This document shows positions 18,069-26,613 of a stretch of 43,752 bases of DNA, one piece after another. The translations under genes and the position numbers were made by a program. The notes under the pieces are model-generated. The model worked only from the letters and a program-made list of their open reading frames with translations, did not search any database and was not told the origin of the DNA. Numbering within the stretch: the stretch's first letter is position 1; the number at the start of each line of letters is the position of its first letter. The stretch spans positions 1-43,752 of the forward strand of contig JANSYC010000032.1 of the NCBI GenBank assembly GCA_024742605.1, read 5' to 3'. The stretch comes from Alphaproteobacteria bacterium. GTDB lineage: Bacteria > Pseudomonadota > Alphaproteobacteria > Thalassobaculales > Thalassobaculaceae.

Positions 18069-18631
18069 ACTTGATGCTGTTGGGTCCGCCGGGTGCGGGC
18101 AAGGGCACCCAGGCGAAGCGGATCGAAAACCGGCACGGGGTCAAGCAACTCTCCACGGGGGATATGCTGCGGGCGGAGGTGGCTTCGGGATCTGATCTCG
18201 GGAAGCGCGCAAAGGGCATAATGGAAGCTGGTCAGTTGGTTCCGGATGAGGTGATCGTCTCGATGATCTCGAAGCGGATCGAGGCACCGGACTGCGCAAA
18301 GGGCTTCATCCTCGATGGGTTTCCCCGGAATGTGGCGCAGGCAGAAGCTCTGGATGGAATGTTGGCCGAGAAGGGTGTTGCGATAGAGCACGTGATCCTG
18401 TTCGAGGTTGATGAGGATGCGATGGTTGCACGCATTCTGAATCGCGCGGCCGAAGAAGGCCGCACCGATGATACCGAGGCGACGCTTCGCAAGCGGCTGG
18501 ACGTATATCGTGATCAGACGGCGCCGATCATTCCGCACTACCGGAAGAAAGGCGCGCTGAAGACCGTGGATGGCATGGCCTCTATGGACGAGGTTGCGGC
18601 CCAGATCGAAAAGGTCCTGGGGGCGGCCTGA
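18065..18631 (+). CDS. adk: Adenylate kinase, short-lid form
   Basis: Adk interconverts ATP, ADP and AMP. The P-loop GPPGAGKGT is at 7-15, the AMP-site region [10 protein letters not shown] at 30-39, and FILDGFPRN at 81-89. Between about 126 and 140 the lid is only [13 protein letters not shown], lacking the 27-residue insert and any zinc Cys. This is the 188-residue short bacterial form common in Alphaproteobacteria. Its place after secY is conserved across bacteria. The start overlaps secY (ATGA). Confidence 0.97.
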
Positions 18632-18730
18632 AGGGCCCCGGAGAAGAGTTTCACCCGTCGCGCGACGACGACAGGCGGCTGCCGGTAGGAAGCGGCGGCC
18701 GATAGTCGCAGCGGGGCGAAATTTGTACGG

Positions 18731-18758
18731 TTGACCTGGGCTTGTTCGTGCATATAAT
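18731..18758 (+). promoter_or_regulatory. Promoter of rpsM-rpsK-rpoA-rplQ
   Basis: TTGACC (18731-18736) and a perfect TATAAT (18753-18758) are separated by 16 bases. They lie in the 253-base gap between adk and rpsM. Transcription would start near 18765, leaving a leader of about 120 bases. It is the closest match to consensus that I noticed in the window. Confidence 0.75.
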
Positions 18759-18811
18759 CCGCGCCCCTGAGTTCTACGAATTCGGGTGATGCGGCAGCAG
18801 CGCGGGCAGGT

Positions 18812-18833
18812 GAAGGGATCAAGGGATCGCTTC
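18812..18833 (+). promoter_or_regulatory. Leader hairpin upstream of rpsM
   Basis: GAAGGGATC (18812-18820) and GATCGCTTC (18825-18833) pair at eight of nine positions around AAGG. It lies in the predicted 5' leader, about 50 bases before the rpsM start. In E. coli the corresponding leader is bound by S4; here rpsD is not in the cluster. Confidence 0.4.
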
Positions 18834-18884
18834 GCACGGCTCGCGTTGAGTTTGTTGCGGTTTTGAAAGACGAGGAGATACGAC

Positions 18885-19253
18885 GTGGCGCGCATCGCAG
18901 GCGTAAACATTCCGACCCAGAAACGCGTCAAAATCGCGTTGACCTACATCCACGGGATCGGCGATACGACCGCGGGCAAGATCTGTGAGGACATCGGCAT
19001 TCCTGAAAGCCGGCGTGTCAACGATCTGACCGAGGACGAGCTTTCCCGCCTGCGCGAGGCGATCGACCGCGACCTTTTGGTCGAGGGTGATCTGCGCCGC
19101 CAGACGGCAATGAACATCAAGCGCCTGATGGATCTGGGCTGCTATCGCGGCCTGCGTCACCGTAAGGGGCTGCCGGTTCGCGGTCAGCGGACCCACACCA
19201 ACGCTCGGACCCGCAAGGGCCCGGCTAAGGCAATCGCCGGTAAGAAGAAGTAA
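18885..19253 (+). CDS. rpsM: 30S ribosomal protein S13
   Basis: S13 sits at the top of the 30S head and touches the 50S subunit and P-site tRNA. The 122-residue protein starts [20 protein letters not shown], has [19 protein letters not shown], and ends in the basic tail [11 protein letters not shown]. The GTG start at 18885 has GAGGAG upstream (18871-18876). rpmJ (L36) and infA, which lie near here in some bacteria, are absent. Confidence 0.98.
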   Translation: MARIAGVNIPTQKRVKIALTYIHGIGDTTAGKICEDIGIPESRRVNDLTEDELSRLREAIDRDLLVEGDLRRQTAMNIKRLMDLGCYRGLRHRKGLPVRGQRTHTNARTRKGPAKAIAGKKK

Positions 19254-19281
19254 CGAGCGGGCGCGAGAGGACTTTTAAGAT

Positions 19282-19677
19282 ATGGCGAAGCAACCTACCC
19301 AGACTCGTGTCCGTCGGCGTGAGAAAAAGAACATCACGTCCGGCGTCGCGCATGTCAGTGCGACCTTCAACAATACGATGATCACCATCGCGGACGCCCA
19401 GGGCAACGCGATTTCCTGGTCCTCGGCCGGTGCGATGGGCTTCAAGGGCTCTCGTAAATCGACCCCGTATGCGGCGCAGGTCGCAGCCGAGGATGCCGGT
19501 CGTAAGGCGACCGAACATGGTGTTAAGACCATTGAGGTCGAGGTTTCCGGTCCGGGTTCGGGACGGGAATCGGCCTTGCGGGCGCTTCAGACCGTCGGCT
19601 TCCAGGTTACCGCGATCCGCGACGTGACGCCGATCCCGCACAACGGCTGCCGTCCGCGTAAGCGTCGGCGGGTTTAG
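19282..19677 (+). CDS. rpsK: 30S ribosomal protein S11
   Basis: S11 is on the 30S platform near the E-site mRNA. The 131-residue protein has [39 protein letters not shown], and the C-terminal [18 protein letters not shown], which is nearly invariant. The downstream spacer to rpoA is unusually long (150 bases) and contains a strong hairpin. rpsD, which follows rpsK in E. coli, is missing, as usual for this class. Confidence 0.98.
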   Translation: MAKQPTQTRVRRREKKNITSGVAHVSATFNNTMITIADAQGNAISWSSAGAMGFKGSRKSTPYAAQVAAEDAGRKATEHGVKTIEVEVSGPGSGRESALRALQTVGFQVTAIRDVTPIPHNGCRPRKRRRV

Positions 19678-19765
19678 GGGGTCGAGAGAACGTTGGATCC
19701 GGAAGGAGCTCTTTTCGGATTGCAGACGCAGCCAGCCGCGGTTCGATTTGTACGAGGCGCGTTTC

Positions 19766-19804
19766 GAACACCCCGCCGGGCACATGTGTAGCCGGCGGGT
19801 GTTC
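19766..19804 (+). promoter_or_regulatory. Strong hairpin between rpsK and rpoA
   Basis: GAACACCC (19766-19773) pairs perfectly with GGGTGTTC (19797-19804). The inner arms GCCGG and CCGGC continue the stem with single-base bulges to a loop containing ACATGTGT. It ends 11 bases before the likely rpoA Shine-Dalgarno. The tract after it (CTTTG) is too poor in T for a firm terminator. It may attenuate transcription, adjust rpoA output, or be a processing site. Confidence 0.5.
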
Positions 19805-19827
19805 CTTTGACGAATGAGGTTCAAGCC

Positions 19828-20844
19828 GTGATTCAAAAGAATTGGCAAACCCTGATTAAGCCGAACAAGCTCGAGGTCCAGCCGGGTTACGATCCGAAGC
19901 GGATCGCGACGGTTGTCGCCGAGCCGCTGGAGCGGGGGTTCGGCCTCACGCTCGGCAACGGGCTGCGGCGGGTTCTGCTGTCATCTCTTCAGGGGGCAGC
20001 GGTCACGGCGATCCAGATCGACGGTGTGTTGCACGAGTTCTCGAGTGTGCCGGGCGTCCGTGAGGACGTGACCGACATCGTGCTGAACATCAAGGCGATC
20101 GGCATCCGTATGACGGGTGAAGGTCCGAAGCGGATGCGTTTGAAGGCCGAGGGTCCGGGCGAAGTGACCGCCGGGATGATCGAGACCGTGTCCGATATCG
20201 AGATCATGAACCCGAGCCTCGTGATCTGCACCCTGGACCGGGAAGCCTCGCTTTCGATGGAACTGACGGTTGAAACTGGCAAGGGTTACGTCCCGGCCAG
20301 CGCCAATCGGCCGGAGGACGCACCGATCGGGCTGATCCCGGTTGATGCGGTATTCTCGCCGGTGCGTCAGGTGGCCTACAAGATCGACAACACCCGGGTC
20401 GGCCAGGTAACGGATTACGACAAGCTTTCGGTGACGGTCGAGACGGACGGCTCGTTGAGCCCTGAGGATTCGGTCGCTTACGCGGCGCGGATTCTTCAGG
20501 ACCAGCTGCAGCTGTTCATCAACTTTGAAGAGCCGACCCACCATACCGACCACGAGGAGGTGAGCGATCTTCCGTTCAACAAGAACCTGCTGCGCAAGGT
20601 CGATGAGCTGGAACTGTCGGTCCGCTCCGCGAATTGCCTTAAGAACGACAATATCGTCTATATCGGCGACTTGGTTCAGAAGTCCGAGCCCGAGATGCTC
20701 CGGACTCCGAATTTCGGTCGGAAGAGCCTGAACGAGATTAAGGAGGTTCTGTCCTCCATGGGTCTGTCGCTCGGGATGGAAATCACCAATTGGCCGCCGG
20801 AAAATATCGAAGAGCTCGCCAAGCGGCTCGAAGAGCCCTATTGA
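19828..20844 (+). CDS. rpoA: RNA polymerase alpha subunit
   Basis: The alpha dimer scaffolds RNA polymerase and its C-terminal domain reads UP elements and activators. GTG at 19828 gives [20 protein letters not shown] and 338 residues, the usual alphaproteobacterial length, with GAGG eight bases ahead. The frame opens at TTG 19807, but that start would sit against the hairpin. The N-terminal dimerisation and assembly domain has [18 protein letters not shown]. The C-terminal domain starts near 255 and includes [16 protein letters not shown] and [20 protein letters not shown]. Confidence 0.98.
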   Translation: MIQKNWQTLIKPNKLEVQPGYDPKRIATVVAEPLERGFGLTLGNGLRRVLLSSLQGAAVTAIQIDGVLHEFSSVPGVREDVTDIVLNIKAIGIRMTGEGPKRMRLKAEGPGEVTAGMIETVSDIEIMNPSLVICTLDREASLSMELTVETGKGYVPASANRPEDAPIGLIPVDAVFSPVRQVAYKIDNTRVGQVTDYDKLSVTVETDGSLSPEDSVAYAARILQDQLQLFINFEEPTHHTDHEEVSDLPFNKNLLRKVDELELSVRSANCLKNDNIVYIGDLVQKSEPEMLRTPNFGRKSLNEIKEVLSSMGLSLGMEITNWPPENIEELAKRLEEPY

Positions 20845-20871
20845 GCAACGGCCTGACGAAGGAGACGGAAA

Positions 20872-21300
20872 ATGCGCCACGGCAATAGCGGTCGTAAACT
20901 GCACCGCACGCCCAGCCACCGGAAGGCCCTGTTCCGCAACATGGCGGCGGCCTTGATTAAGCACGAGCAGATCCTCACCACGCTGCCGAAGGCCAAGGAA
21001 TTGCGCCCGGTCGTGGAGAAGCTGATCACCAAAGCCAAGCGCGGTGGGCTGCATGCCCGTCGTCTGGTTCTGGCCGATCTGCAGGATGAGGCAATGACCC
21101 GGAAGCTGTTTGACGTGATCGCCACGCGGTATGGGGATCGGTCCGGCGGGTACTGTCGGGTGATGAAGGCCGGTTTCCGCTACGGCGACTCGGCTCCCAT
21201 GGCTGTGATCGAGTTCGTGGACCGGGACGAGGACGCCCGCGGTCAGGACTCCGGTCCGGTGATGGTCAAGGAAGACGAGATGGAATCGGTTGCGGCGTAA
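20872..21300 (+). CDS. rplQ: 50S ribosomal protein L17
   Basis: L17 lies near the tunnel exit. The first 115 residues are a standard L17: [40 protein letters not shown], and near the fold's end [22 protein letters not shown]. The protein is 142 residues. The last 25 or so ([20 protein letters not shown]) form an acidic extension not found in E. coli. It is the last gene of the cluster, followed by a strong terminator. Confidence 0.98.
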   Translation: MRHGNSGRKLHRTPSHRKALFRNMAAALIKHEQILTTLPKAKELRPVVEKLITKAKRGGLHARRLVLADLQDEAMTRKLFDVIATRYGDRSGGYCRVMKAGFRYGDSAPMAVIEFVDRDEDARGQDSGPVMVKEDEMESVAA

Positions 21301-21327
21301 AACACGTTGAGTAGTCCGTATCGACTT

Positions 21328-21358
21328 CGGGCGGCCGCAGGGCCGCCCGTTTTCGTTT
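21328..21358 (+). terminator. Intrinsic terminator of the ribosomal cluster
   Basis: CGGGCGGCC (21328-21336) and GGCCGCCCG (21341-21349) form a perfect nine-pair stem with loop GCAG, followed at once by TTTTCGTTT. This is a textbook Rho-independent terminator 28 bases after the rplQ stop. Confidence 0.92.
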
Positions 21359-21401
21359 GCGATTCACTTCGCGGCGTGTGGTGTCGGTGCCGGTGTATCC
21401 G

Positions 21402-22565
21402 TCAGTCGGCGCAATCGACCATTGCCGCAATCTCGAACACGGCCATGTCGTCTGGATGGGCGTGAACCAGGGCCTTGAGATCGGCGGTCAGCAGTTCCGC
21501 TGCAACCACATCTCCCACCGCCTCATGGGTCATTGCCAGGTTGGCAGCCCCCTTCGCCTGTGCGAGGCGGATTTTCGGATTGTCATCTTGCGCGACCGAC
21601 AGGCCGGCCAGATCGTCGTGGATGAGTTGCGCCTCATCCCGCCGATTGTTCTGGCAGAGATCGGTAATGAGGTTGAAGGCGGCCTCGGCCAGGCGGCCCG
21701 TGATCGGGTCTCCGGACGCCGGAAGGACGGCGAGCTTGGACAGGAGGTCGAAGGCCTTCAGCGCGTTCTGGTGGTGTTGTCGCGTTCCCAGCCGGGTGAC
21801 CAGAACGAAAGCGGCGTCCGAGGCGATGTCGATCAGGCCTTCATCTGTCGGTGAACCGATTGCGGTGTCGAACAATGTCTCAAGTTCGGCAATGGCCGCG
21901 TCCGGAGACCCGGTCCGCGCGGTCCAGGCGAGGCGGTTGAAACGTCCGCGCGCCACCTGCAGGGACACCCGCTTTTCGTCCGGAAAGATGTGTGAAAGGG
22001 CATCGAGTTCCCGTGTCATATGCTCGGCCACCGTCTCGCGCCCCGCTTCCAGTGTCAGGGCGATCAGATTGGCAGCAGCCTTCGCCCGAGCGCCGGTCAG
22101 GTCTGAGTCCGCAGGGAAGTTGTCGGAGAGTAACGCGATTCCGAAATAGGTTTCGATTGCAGCGTCCAACTGATCGGCACCAGCCTCCGCCAGCATCAGA
22201 TCGTTCGAGGCCTCGGCAAAGGCGCGTCGGGTCGTCGGATCGGGTGACGGCTGTTGCGCGAGCTGCGCCAGAAGCGCGTTGACGCGGCGCACCAGGTCCA
22301 GTTCGCCAAGTCCACGTCCAATCGCGGCCAGCCGGAGACTGCCGCAGACCGCCGCCCGGGTGATGTCCTGGGTCTCGAAATGGATCGTTGTGAGGGCTTC
22401 GAGTTCAGCGAAAGCGTCGAGTGCGTGGGCCAGGTCGTCCTCTGGCAGGGCCATCCGATTGTCGGCGGCCGCGTCTGCGAACGTTTGCTCCACCTCCTTG
22501 ATGGCAAGGACCGCCCGTTCGGCGCGGGCGATGGCTTTGGAGGTATCTCTTGAACCCAATGACAT
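21402..22565 (-). CDS. Helical-repeat protein of unknown function
   Basis: I do not recognise this 387-residue protein. It starts MSLGSRDTSKAIARAERAVL and is nearly all alpha-helical, rich in Ala and Leu, with repeated 35- to 45-residue helix pairs such as AEASNDLMLAEAGADQLDAA, RLAEAAFNLITDLCQNN and RLAQAKGAANLAMTHEAVGD. That pattern suggests divergent TPR-like or similar solenoid repeats, which serve protein binding. No signal peptide or membrane segment is visible. The frame extends upstream to 22667, but ATG 22565 has GGAGAC before it and the extra leader is low-complexity arginine/serine. It diverges from the Deg protease gene across 132 bases. Confidence 0.72.
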   Translation of the reverse strand: MSLGSRDTSKAIARAERAVLAIKEVEQTFADAAADNRMALPEDDLAHALDAFAELEALTTIHFETQDITRAAVCGSLRLAAIGRGLGELDLVRRVNALLAQLAQQPSPDPTTRRAFAEASNDLMLAEAGADQLDAAIETYFGIALLSDNFPADSDLTGARAKAAANLIALTLEAGRETVAEHMTRELDALSHIFPDEKRVSLQVARGRFNRLAWTARTGSPDAAIAELETLFDTAIGSPTDEGLIDIASDAAFVLVTRLGTRQHHQNALKAFDLLSKLAVLPASGDPITGRLAEAAFNLITDLCQNNRRDEAQLIHDDLAGLSVAQDDNPKIRLAQAKGAANLAMTHEAVGDVVAAELLTADLKALVHAHPDDMAVFEIAAMVDCAD

Positions 22566-22697
22566 GGGGTCTCCAAACTCCGGTGCGAGGGGGACCCTGC
22601 TGCGCCCGGATTGCCGTGGACGTCGTGACCTGGACGTCCCATCTATGAAACGGTAGCACAGAGCCATCTGACATCAACCGACCATGAGCATCACCGG

Positions 22698-24164
22698 ATG
22701 AGATTCCTGTCCTTCAGATCACGTTTGCAACGGCGTTTTTCAGTGCATCCGGCGCTCCTGGTAGTCTTTTGCGCAGTCTTCCTGAGCGCCGACGTTGCAC
22801 CGGGAGATGCACAGACCCGTTTGGTGCCGGAAAGTCGAGGTGAGATCTCACTGAGCTTTGCGCCTCTGGTCCGTGATGCGGCCCCGGCGGTGGTCAATGT
22901 CTATACCCGAATGACCGTGAAACAGGCGCCGCGCGCGCCGATTTTCGACGACCCGTTCTTCAAGCGCTTCTTCGGCGATCTGATTCCCCAGATGCCGCAG
23001 CGGAGGCGCGAAGCGAACTCGCTCGGCTCCGGCGTGATCATCGACCCCTCCGGGCTGATCGTCACCAATGCGCACGTGGTGAAGGGCGCGGACACGATCA
23101 CCGTTGTTCTGGCCGACAGGCGGGAGCTGGATGCGACCCTGCTGCTGGAGGATGCCAAGACCGACCTTGCGATCCTTCGGATTGAGGCGGGAGGACCGCT
23201 GCCCTTTGTGGAGTTGCGGGACAGCGACAGTCTGGAAGTCGGGGATCTGGTGCTGGCGATCGGCAATCCGTTCGGCGTCGGACAGACGGTCACGATGGGA
23301 ATCGTGTCGGCCCTGGCGCGGACCAATGTCGGGATCGGCGACTACAGTTTCTTCATCCAAACCGACGCGTCGATTAATCCCGGCAACTCCGGCGGCGCCC
23401 TGATCGGCATCGACGGCAAGCTGGTCGGAGTAAATACGGCGATCTTTTCGTCGACGAGAGGCCCCGCGGCCGGGTCTGTCGGGATCGGCTTTGCCGTGCC
23501 GTCGAATATGGTGCGAGCGGTCGTCCGCGCGGCGGAGAGCGGCAAGGTGGTCCGCCCCTGGCTCGGCGCGCGGGCCCAGAGCGTGGACAGCGACATGGCC
23601 GCGAGCTTCGGTCTGAGCCGTCCGGTTGGCGCCGTGGTGACAGAGGTGTTCGCCGGAGGTCCGGCAGATCAGGCCGGATTGCAGGTCGGCGATGTGGTTC
23701 TGGCGGTGGACGAGCAGGAAGTCGGCGATTTCGGCGCCCTGCGCTATCGGATCGCGACCTACAGCCCGGGCGACAGGGTGTCTTTCGACGTGCTGCGCGA
23801 TGGCGACAGGTTGCAGCTTGATCTCCCGATGGAGGCGCCGAGCAGCCGTCCGGACCCCATGGTCACGGATATCCGGACGCGCAGTCCCTTCAACGGCGTG
23901 CGGGTCGCGAATCTGTCGCCGGCATTTGCGCTGGAAGAGGGGTTCGACGATATGTCCAGGGGGGTCGTCGTACTGGCCCTGGCGCGCGGTTCGCCTGCAG
24001 AGCGGCTCGGCTTGCGACGTGCGGACCAGATCGTCGCCGTAAACGGGCGGGCTGTCGGGTCCGTATCGGATCTCCTGAGCGCCACAAAGGTCGATGCCAA
24101 GACCTGGGACATCGCGATCCGGCGCAACGGCAAGCAGCTGACCGCCAAGGTCCGCGACCAGTGA
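22698..24164 (+). CDS. Do/DegQ-like periplasmic serine protease (HtrA family)
   Basis: HtrA proteases degrade or refold damaged periplasmic proteins. The 488-residue protein has an N-terminal signal segment (hydrophobic LLVVFCAVFLSADVA at about 20-34). Its trypsin-like domain carries the triad His126 (TNAHVV), Asp156 (TDLAIL) and Ser231 (NPGNSGGAL). Two PDZ domains follow at about 285-375 and 390-488. The catalytic residues are intact. The stop overlaps the rarA start (GTGA), so the two are cotranscribed. A Deg gene between rplQ and rarA is usual in Alphaproteobacteria. No strong ribosome-binding site is seen before the ATG. Confidence 0.94.
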   Translation: MRFLSFRSRLQRRFSVHPALLVVFCAVFLSADVAPGDAQTRLVPESRGEISLSFAPLVRDAAPAVVNVYTRMTVKQAPRAPIFDDPFFKRFFGDLIPQMPQRRREANSLGSGVIIDPSGLIVTNAHVVKGADTITVVLADRRELDATLLLEDAKTDLAILRIEAGGPLPFVELRDSDSLEVGDLVLAIGNPFGVGQTVTMGIVSALARTNVGIGDYSFFIQTDASINPGNSGGALIGIDGKLVGVNTAIFSSTRGPAAGSVGIGFAVPSNMVRAVVRAAESGKVVRPWLGARAQSVDSDMAASFGLSRPVGAVVTEVFAGGPADQAGLQVGDVVLAVDEQEVGDFGALRYRIATYSPGDRVSFDVLRDGDRLQLDLPMEAPSSRPDPMVTDIRTRSPFNGVRVANLSPAFALEEGFDDMSRGVVVLALARGSPAERLGLRRADQIVAVNGRAVGSVSDLLSATKVDAKTWDIAIRRNGKQLTAKVRDQ

Positions 24165-25450
24165 GCCTGTTCGAGGGACAGGCCCCCCGCCCGCTCGCCG
24201 ACCGGCTGCGCCCGTCCGTGATCGAGGAGGTGGTCGGTCAGGACCATCTGCTCGGGCCGGAGGCGCCGATCGGCCGGATGCTCGTCAAGGGGCGTCTGGC
24301 CTCGATGATCCTGTGGGGACCGCCGGGCTGCGGCAAGACCACCATCGCGCGGCTGCTGGCGGATCGGACCGATCTTGAGTTCGTGGCACTCTCTGCGGTT
24401 TTCTCGGGCGTGGCGGACCTGAAGAAGGCCTTCGAAGCGGCCCGCGCCCGACGCAAGGACGGTCGCGGGACCCTGCTGTTCGTCGACGAGATTCACCGGT
24501 TCAACCGGGCCCAGCAGGACGGATTTCTGCCCTTCGTGGAAGATGGGACCGTCATTCTGGTCGGGGCGACGACGGAAAATCCATCCTTCGAGTTGAACGC
24601 GGCTGTCTTGTCGCGCGCCCAGGTCTTTGTGCTGAAGCGGCTGGACGATGCGGCCCTGGAGCGGCTTATCGCCCGCGCGGAGCAGGAGGAAGGTCGTCCG
24701 TTGCCCGCCACCGAGGAGGGTCGGGTCACCCTGGTGGCGATGGCCGACGGCGACGGGCGCTATCTGCTGAACATGGTGGAGGAGGTCTTCGAGATCGCCG
24801 GCCGGACGCCGCTCGACGGCGCTGCGATCGCTGCCGGAATCCAGCGCCGGGCACCGGTCTACGACAAGAACAAGGACGAGCACTACAACCTGATCAGTGC
24901 CTTGCATAAGTCGCTGCGCGGCTCGGATGCCGATGCGGCCCTGTACTGGCTGCACCGTATGATGATCGGGGGCGAGGACATGGCGTATGTCCTGCGCCGG
25001 CTGACCCGGTTCGCGGTCGAGGACATCGGCCTGGCGGATCCCGCAGCGGTGACGCAGGCGATCGCGGCCTGGGAGACTTATGATCGGCTCGGTTCGCCCG
25101 AGGGTGATCTGGTGGTCAGCCAATTGGTGATCTATCTGGCGATCGCACCGAAATCCAATGCCGCTTACAAGGCCCATGGGGCGGCCGCTCGTGCCGCCAA
25201 ACAGACGGGCTCTCTCATGCCGCCTGCCCATATTCTCAACGCGCCGACGAAGCTCATGCAGGAGATCGGCTACGGCAAGGGTTACGCGTACGACCACGAT
25301 GCGGAGGACGGATTCTCGGGCCAGGACTATTTCCCGGATGATATGGACCGTATGCGGTTCTACCGGCCGGTCGAGCGTGGGTTCGAACGAGAATTGAAGA
25401 AACGCGCGGAGTATTTCGACAAGCTCAGGGCGAAGCGGCGGGAGATCTAG
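24161..25450 (+). CDS. rarA: Replication-associated recombination protein A (AAA ATPase, MgsA/RarA)
   Basis: RarA is a clamp-loader-like ATPase that acts at stalled replication forks and is related to eukaryotic WRNIP1. The 429-residue protein has Walker A GPPGCGKTT (53-61), Walker B LLFVDEIHRF (105-114) and sensor-1 GATTENPSF (135-143). These are followed by the family's C-terminal tetramerisation region with DAALYWLHRMMIGGEDMAYV and RRLTRFAVEDIGLADP. The GTG start at 24161 overlaps the protease stop by four bases. crcB, often found close downstream in related genomes, comes about 2 kb later here. Confidence 0.96.
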   Translation: MSLFEGQAPRPLADRLRPSVIEEVVGQDHLLGPEAPIGRMLVKGRLASMILWGPPGCGKTTIARLLADRTDLEFVALSAVFSGVADLKKAFEAARARRKDGRGTLLFVDEIHRFNRAQQDGFLPFVEDGTVILVGATTENPSFELNAAVLSRAQVFVLKRLDDAALERLIARAEQEEGRPLPATEEGRVTLVAMADGDGRYLLNMVEEVFEIAGRTPLDGAAIAAGIQRRAPVYDKNKDEHYNLISALHKSLRGSDADAALYWLHRMMIGGEDMAYVLRRLTRFAVEDIGLADPAAVTQAIAAWETYDRLGSPEGDLVVSQLVIYLAIAPKSNAAYKAHGAAARAAKQTGSLMPPAHILNAPTKLMQEIGYGKGYAYDHDAEDGFSGQDYFPDDMDRMRFYRPVERGFERELKKRAEYFDKLRAKRREI

Positions 25451-25562
25451 ATTGCCCTGTACTTGAGCGACTCCGACTGGCGGCCAAGACGTTGCATTGA
25501 AACGTGCTATCCTTGCCCATGAATCCTAAATCGAGGACCGGGCCGACCGAGCGACCGGCATC

Positions 25563-26174
25563 ATGAAATGGACGACGCGAGCCCCAAGCCTCTTCGGGTC
25601 GATTGCCGAGGTCCTGCCCCGGTTCCGAACCGAGGGATGCCGGGCGCTTGCCGAGGGGTACGCGTCGTTGTTGGTGGAACAGAACGCCAGAGTTCCGGCG
25701 AAGAACAGCCTTGATATCAGCCGGTTCGTGTCTGCAATCCCTCATCTCGTTCTGGCGGCCATCACCAAACCGGATCGGTGCATCTATCGCTTGGCTGGTG
25801 AGGAGATGAAGAAGAGAATCGGCATGAATCCGACAGGCAAGAATTACTACGATTTCGTCCCAAAGGACCGGTTCGCGCACGCCAGCCATGCCATGCACAT
25901 GGTGGTCGACGTACCCTCCGCGTTTCGGGCCGATATCGCACAGCAGTACTCGGACGGCCGTGCTCGGATGATCGAAGTTTTCGCGGTGCCGCTGGGATCT
26001 GACGACCCGGCGGTAGACGGTTTTATCTTGTTCGCGGATTGCGAGGTGAGTGGCCCAATGGTGAGCCTGCCGACGGATCGCATGCTGCTAGGGGCGAATG
26101 TCCTTGCCCGCGATCTGATCGATCTCGGCTATGGAGTGGACCGCAGCTTCGTCGATCGCGTGGTTGCCGACTGA
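25563..26174 (+). CDS. PAS-domain protein (PAS_5-like), single domain
   Basis: A 203-residue cytosolic protein whose centre (about 55-155) resembles the PAS_5 family, a group of stand-alone PAS proteins abundant in Rhodospirillales. Supporting stretches are IPHLVLAAITKPDRCIYRLA, GMNPTGKNYYDFVPKDRF, RMIEVFAVPLGSD and DGFILFADCEV. There is no kinase, cyclase or DNA-binding domain, so output must go through a partner. The ligand is unknown. The start ATG at 25563 is the first in frame. The 112 bases before it follow rarA and show no strong promoter. Confidence 0.75.
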   Translation: MKWTTRAPSLFGSIAEVLPRFRTEGCRALAEGYASLLVEQNARVPAKNSLDISRFVSAIPHLVLAAITKPDRCIYRLAGEEMKKRIGMNPTGKNYYDFVPKDRFAHASHAMHMVVDVPSAFRADIAQQYSDGRARMIEVFAVPLGSDDPAVDGFILFADCEVSGPMVSLPTDRMLLGANVLARDLIDLGYGVDRSFVDRVVAD

Positions 26175-26613
26175 CCATCAGGGCTTCCGCCGCCGCACCG
26201 TTCCGGTGTCCGCGATCTGAAACTCCCAGCCCGCCCCCTGCGTCCCGGTCAGGTCCAGATGGCCGCCCAGGAAACTGAGACGCTCCAGATCTTTTCCCTT
26301 CGCGCTGCAGAGGCGCTTCTCAGGCGTGATACGCGCGCTGCAGTTATGCGTCCACACTGGTTGCCCGGCTAACCCTCAATGTCTGTCGGCACCATGGTCT
26401 GCGGTTGGGCTTCCGGGCCGTCGTTTGCGAAAGCCGTCTGTGCCAAGATCACGGTCGAGACGAATGTGGGCGTCACCCAGATCCCCGACCCCGAACCCCA
26501 TAGGTCTGCAAGGCGGACTCCCAAGACAGAGAAGGTAACCACAGGATGGCCACCGATGCTCGAATCCGACCAGACCTGTCTTTTCAAAGCGTACTGAGAA
26601 TTCAGAGAACGCT
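26175..26613. other. Spacer between the PAS gene and the DUF429-like gene
   Basis: The 439 bases hold no intact gene of ordinary size. On the minus strand they contain two open segments in different frames that read like halves of one small secreted protein (see 26178-26587). On the plus strand nothing has coding character. No terminator is evident after the PAS gene. Confidence 0.5.
26178..26587 (-). pseudogene. Possible frameshifted small secreted-protein gene
   Basis: On the minus strand, a frame from 26587 to the TAG at 26369 ends with a signal-peptide-like stretch, TPTFVSTVILAQTAFA, then NDGPEAQPQTMVPTD. A second frame, open from about 26375 to the TGA at 26178, continues with GQPVWTHNCSARITPEKRLC and, towards the end, GWEFQIADTGTVRRRKP. 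Joining them by a one-base shift near 26370-26380 would give a periplasmic protein with a possible disulfide (CSARITPEKRLC). Both pieces have GC-rich third positions. Neither has a good ribosome-binding site. It could instead be a 59-residue gene starting GTG at 26357, or no gene at all. The family is not recognised. Confidence 0.35.

Noticed and set aside
23759-25297. Minus-strand open frame of 512 codons across the protease and rarA
   Set aside because: The plus strand holds intact protease and AAA-ATPase motifs here; the mirror frame has none.
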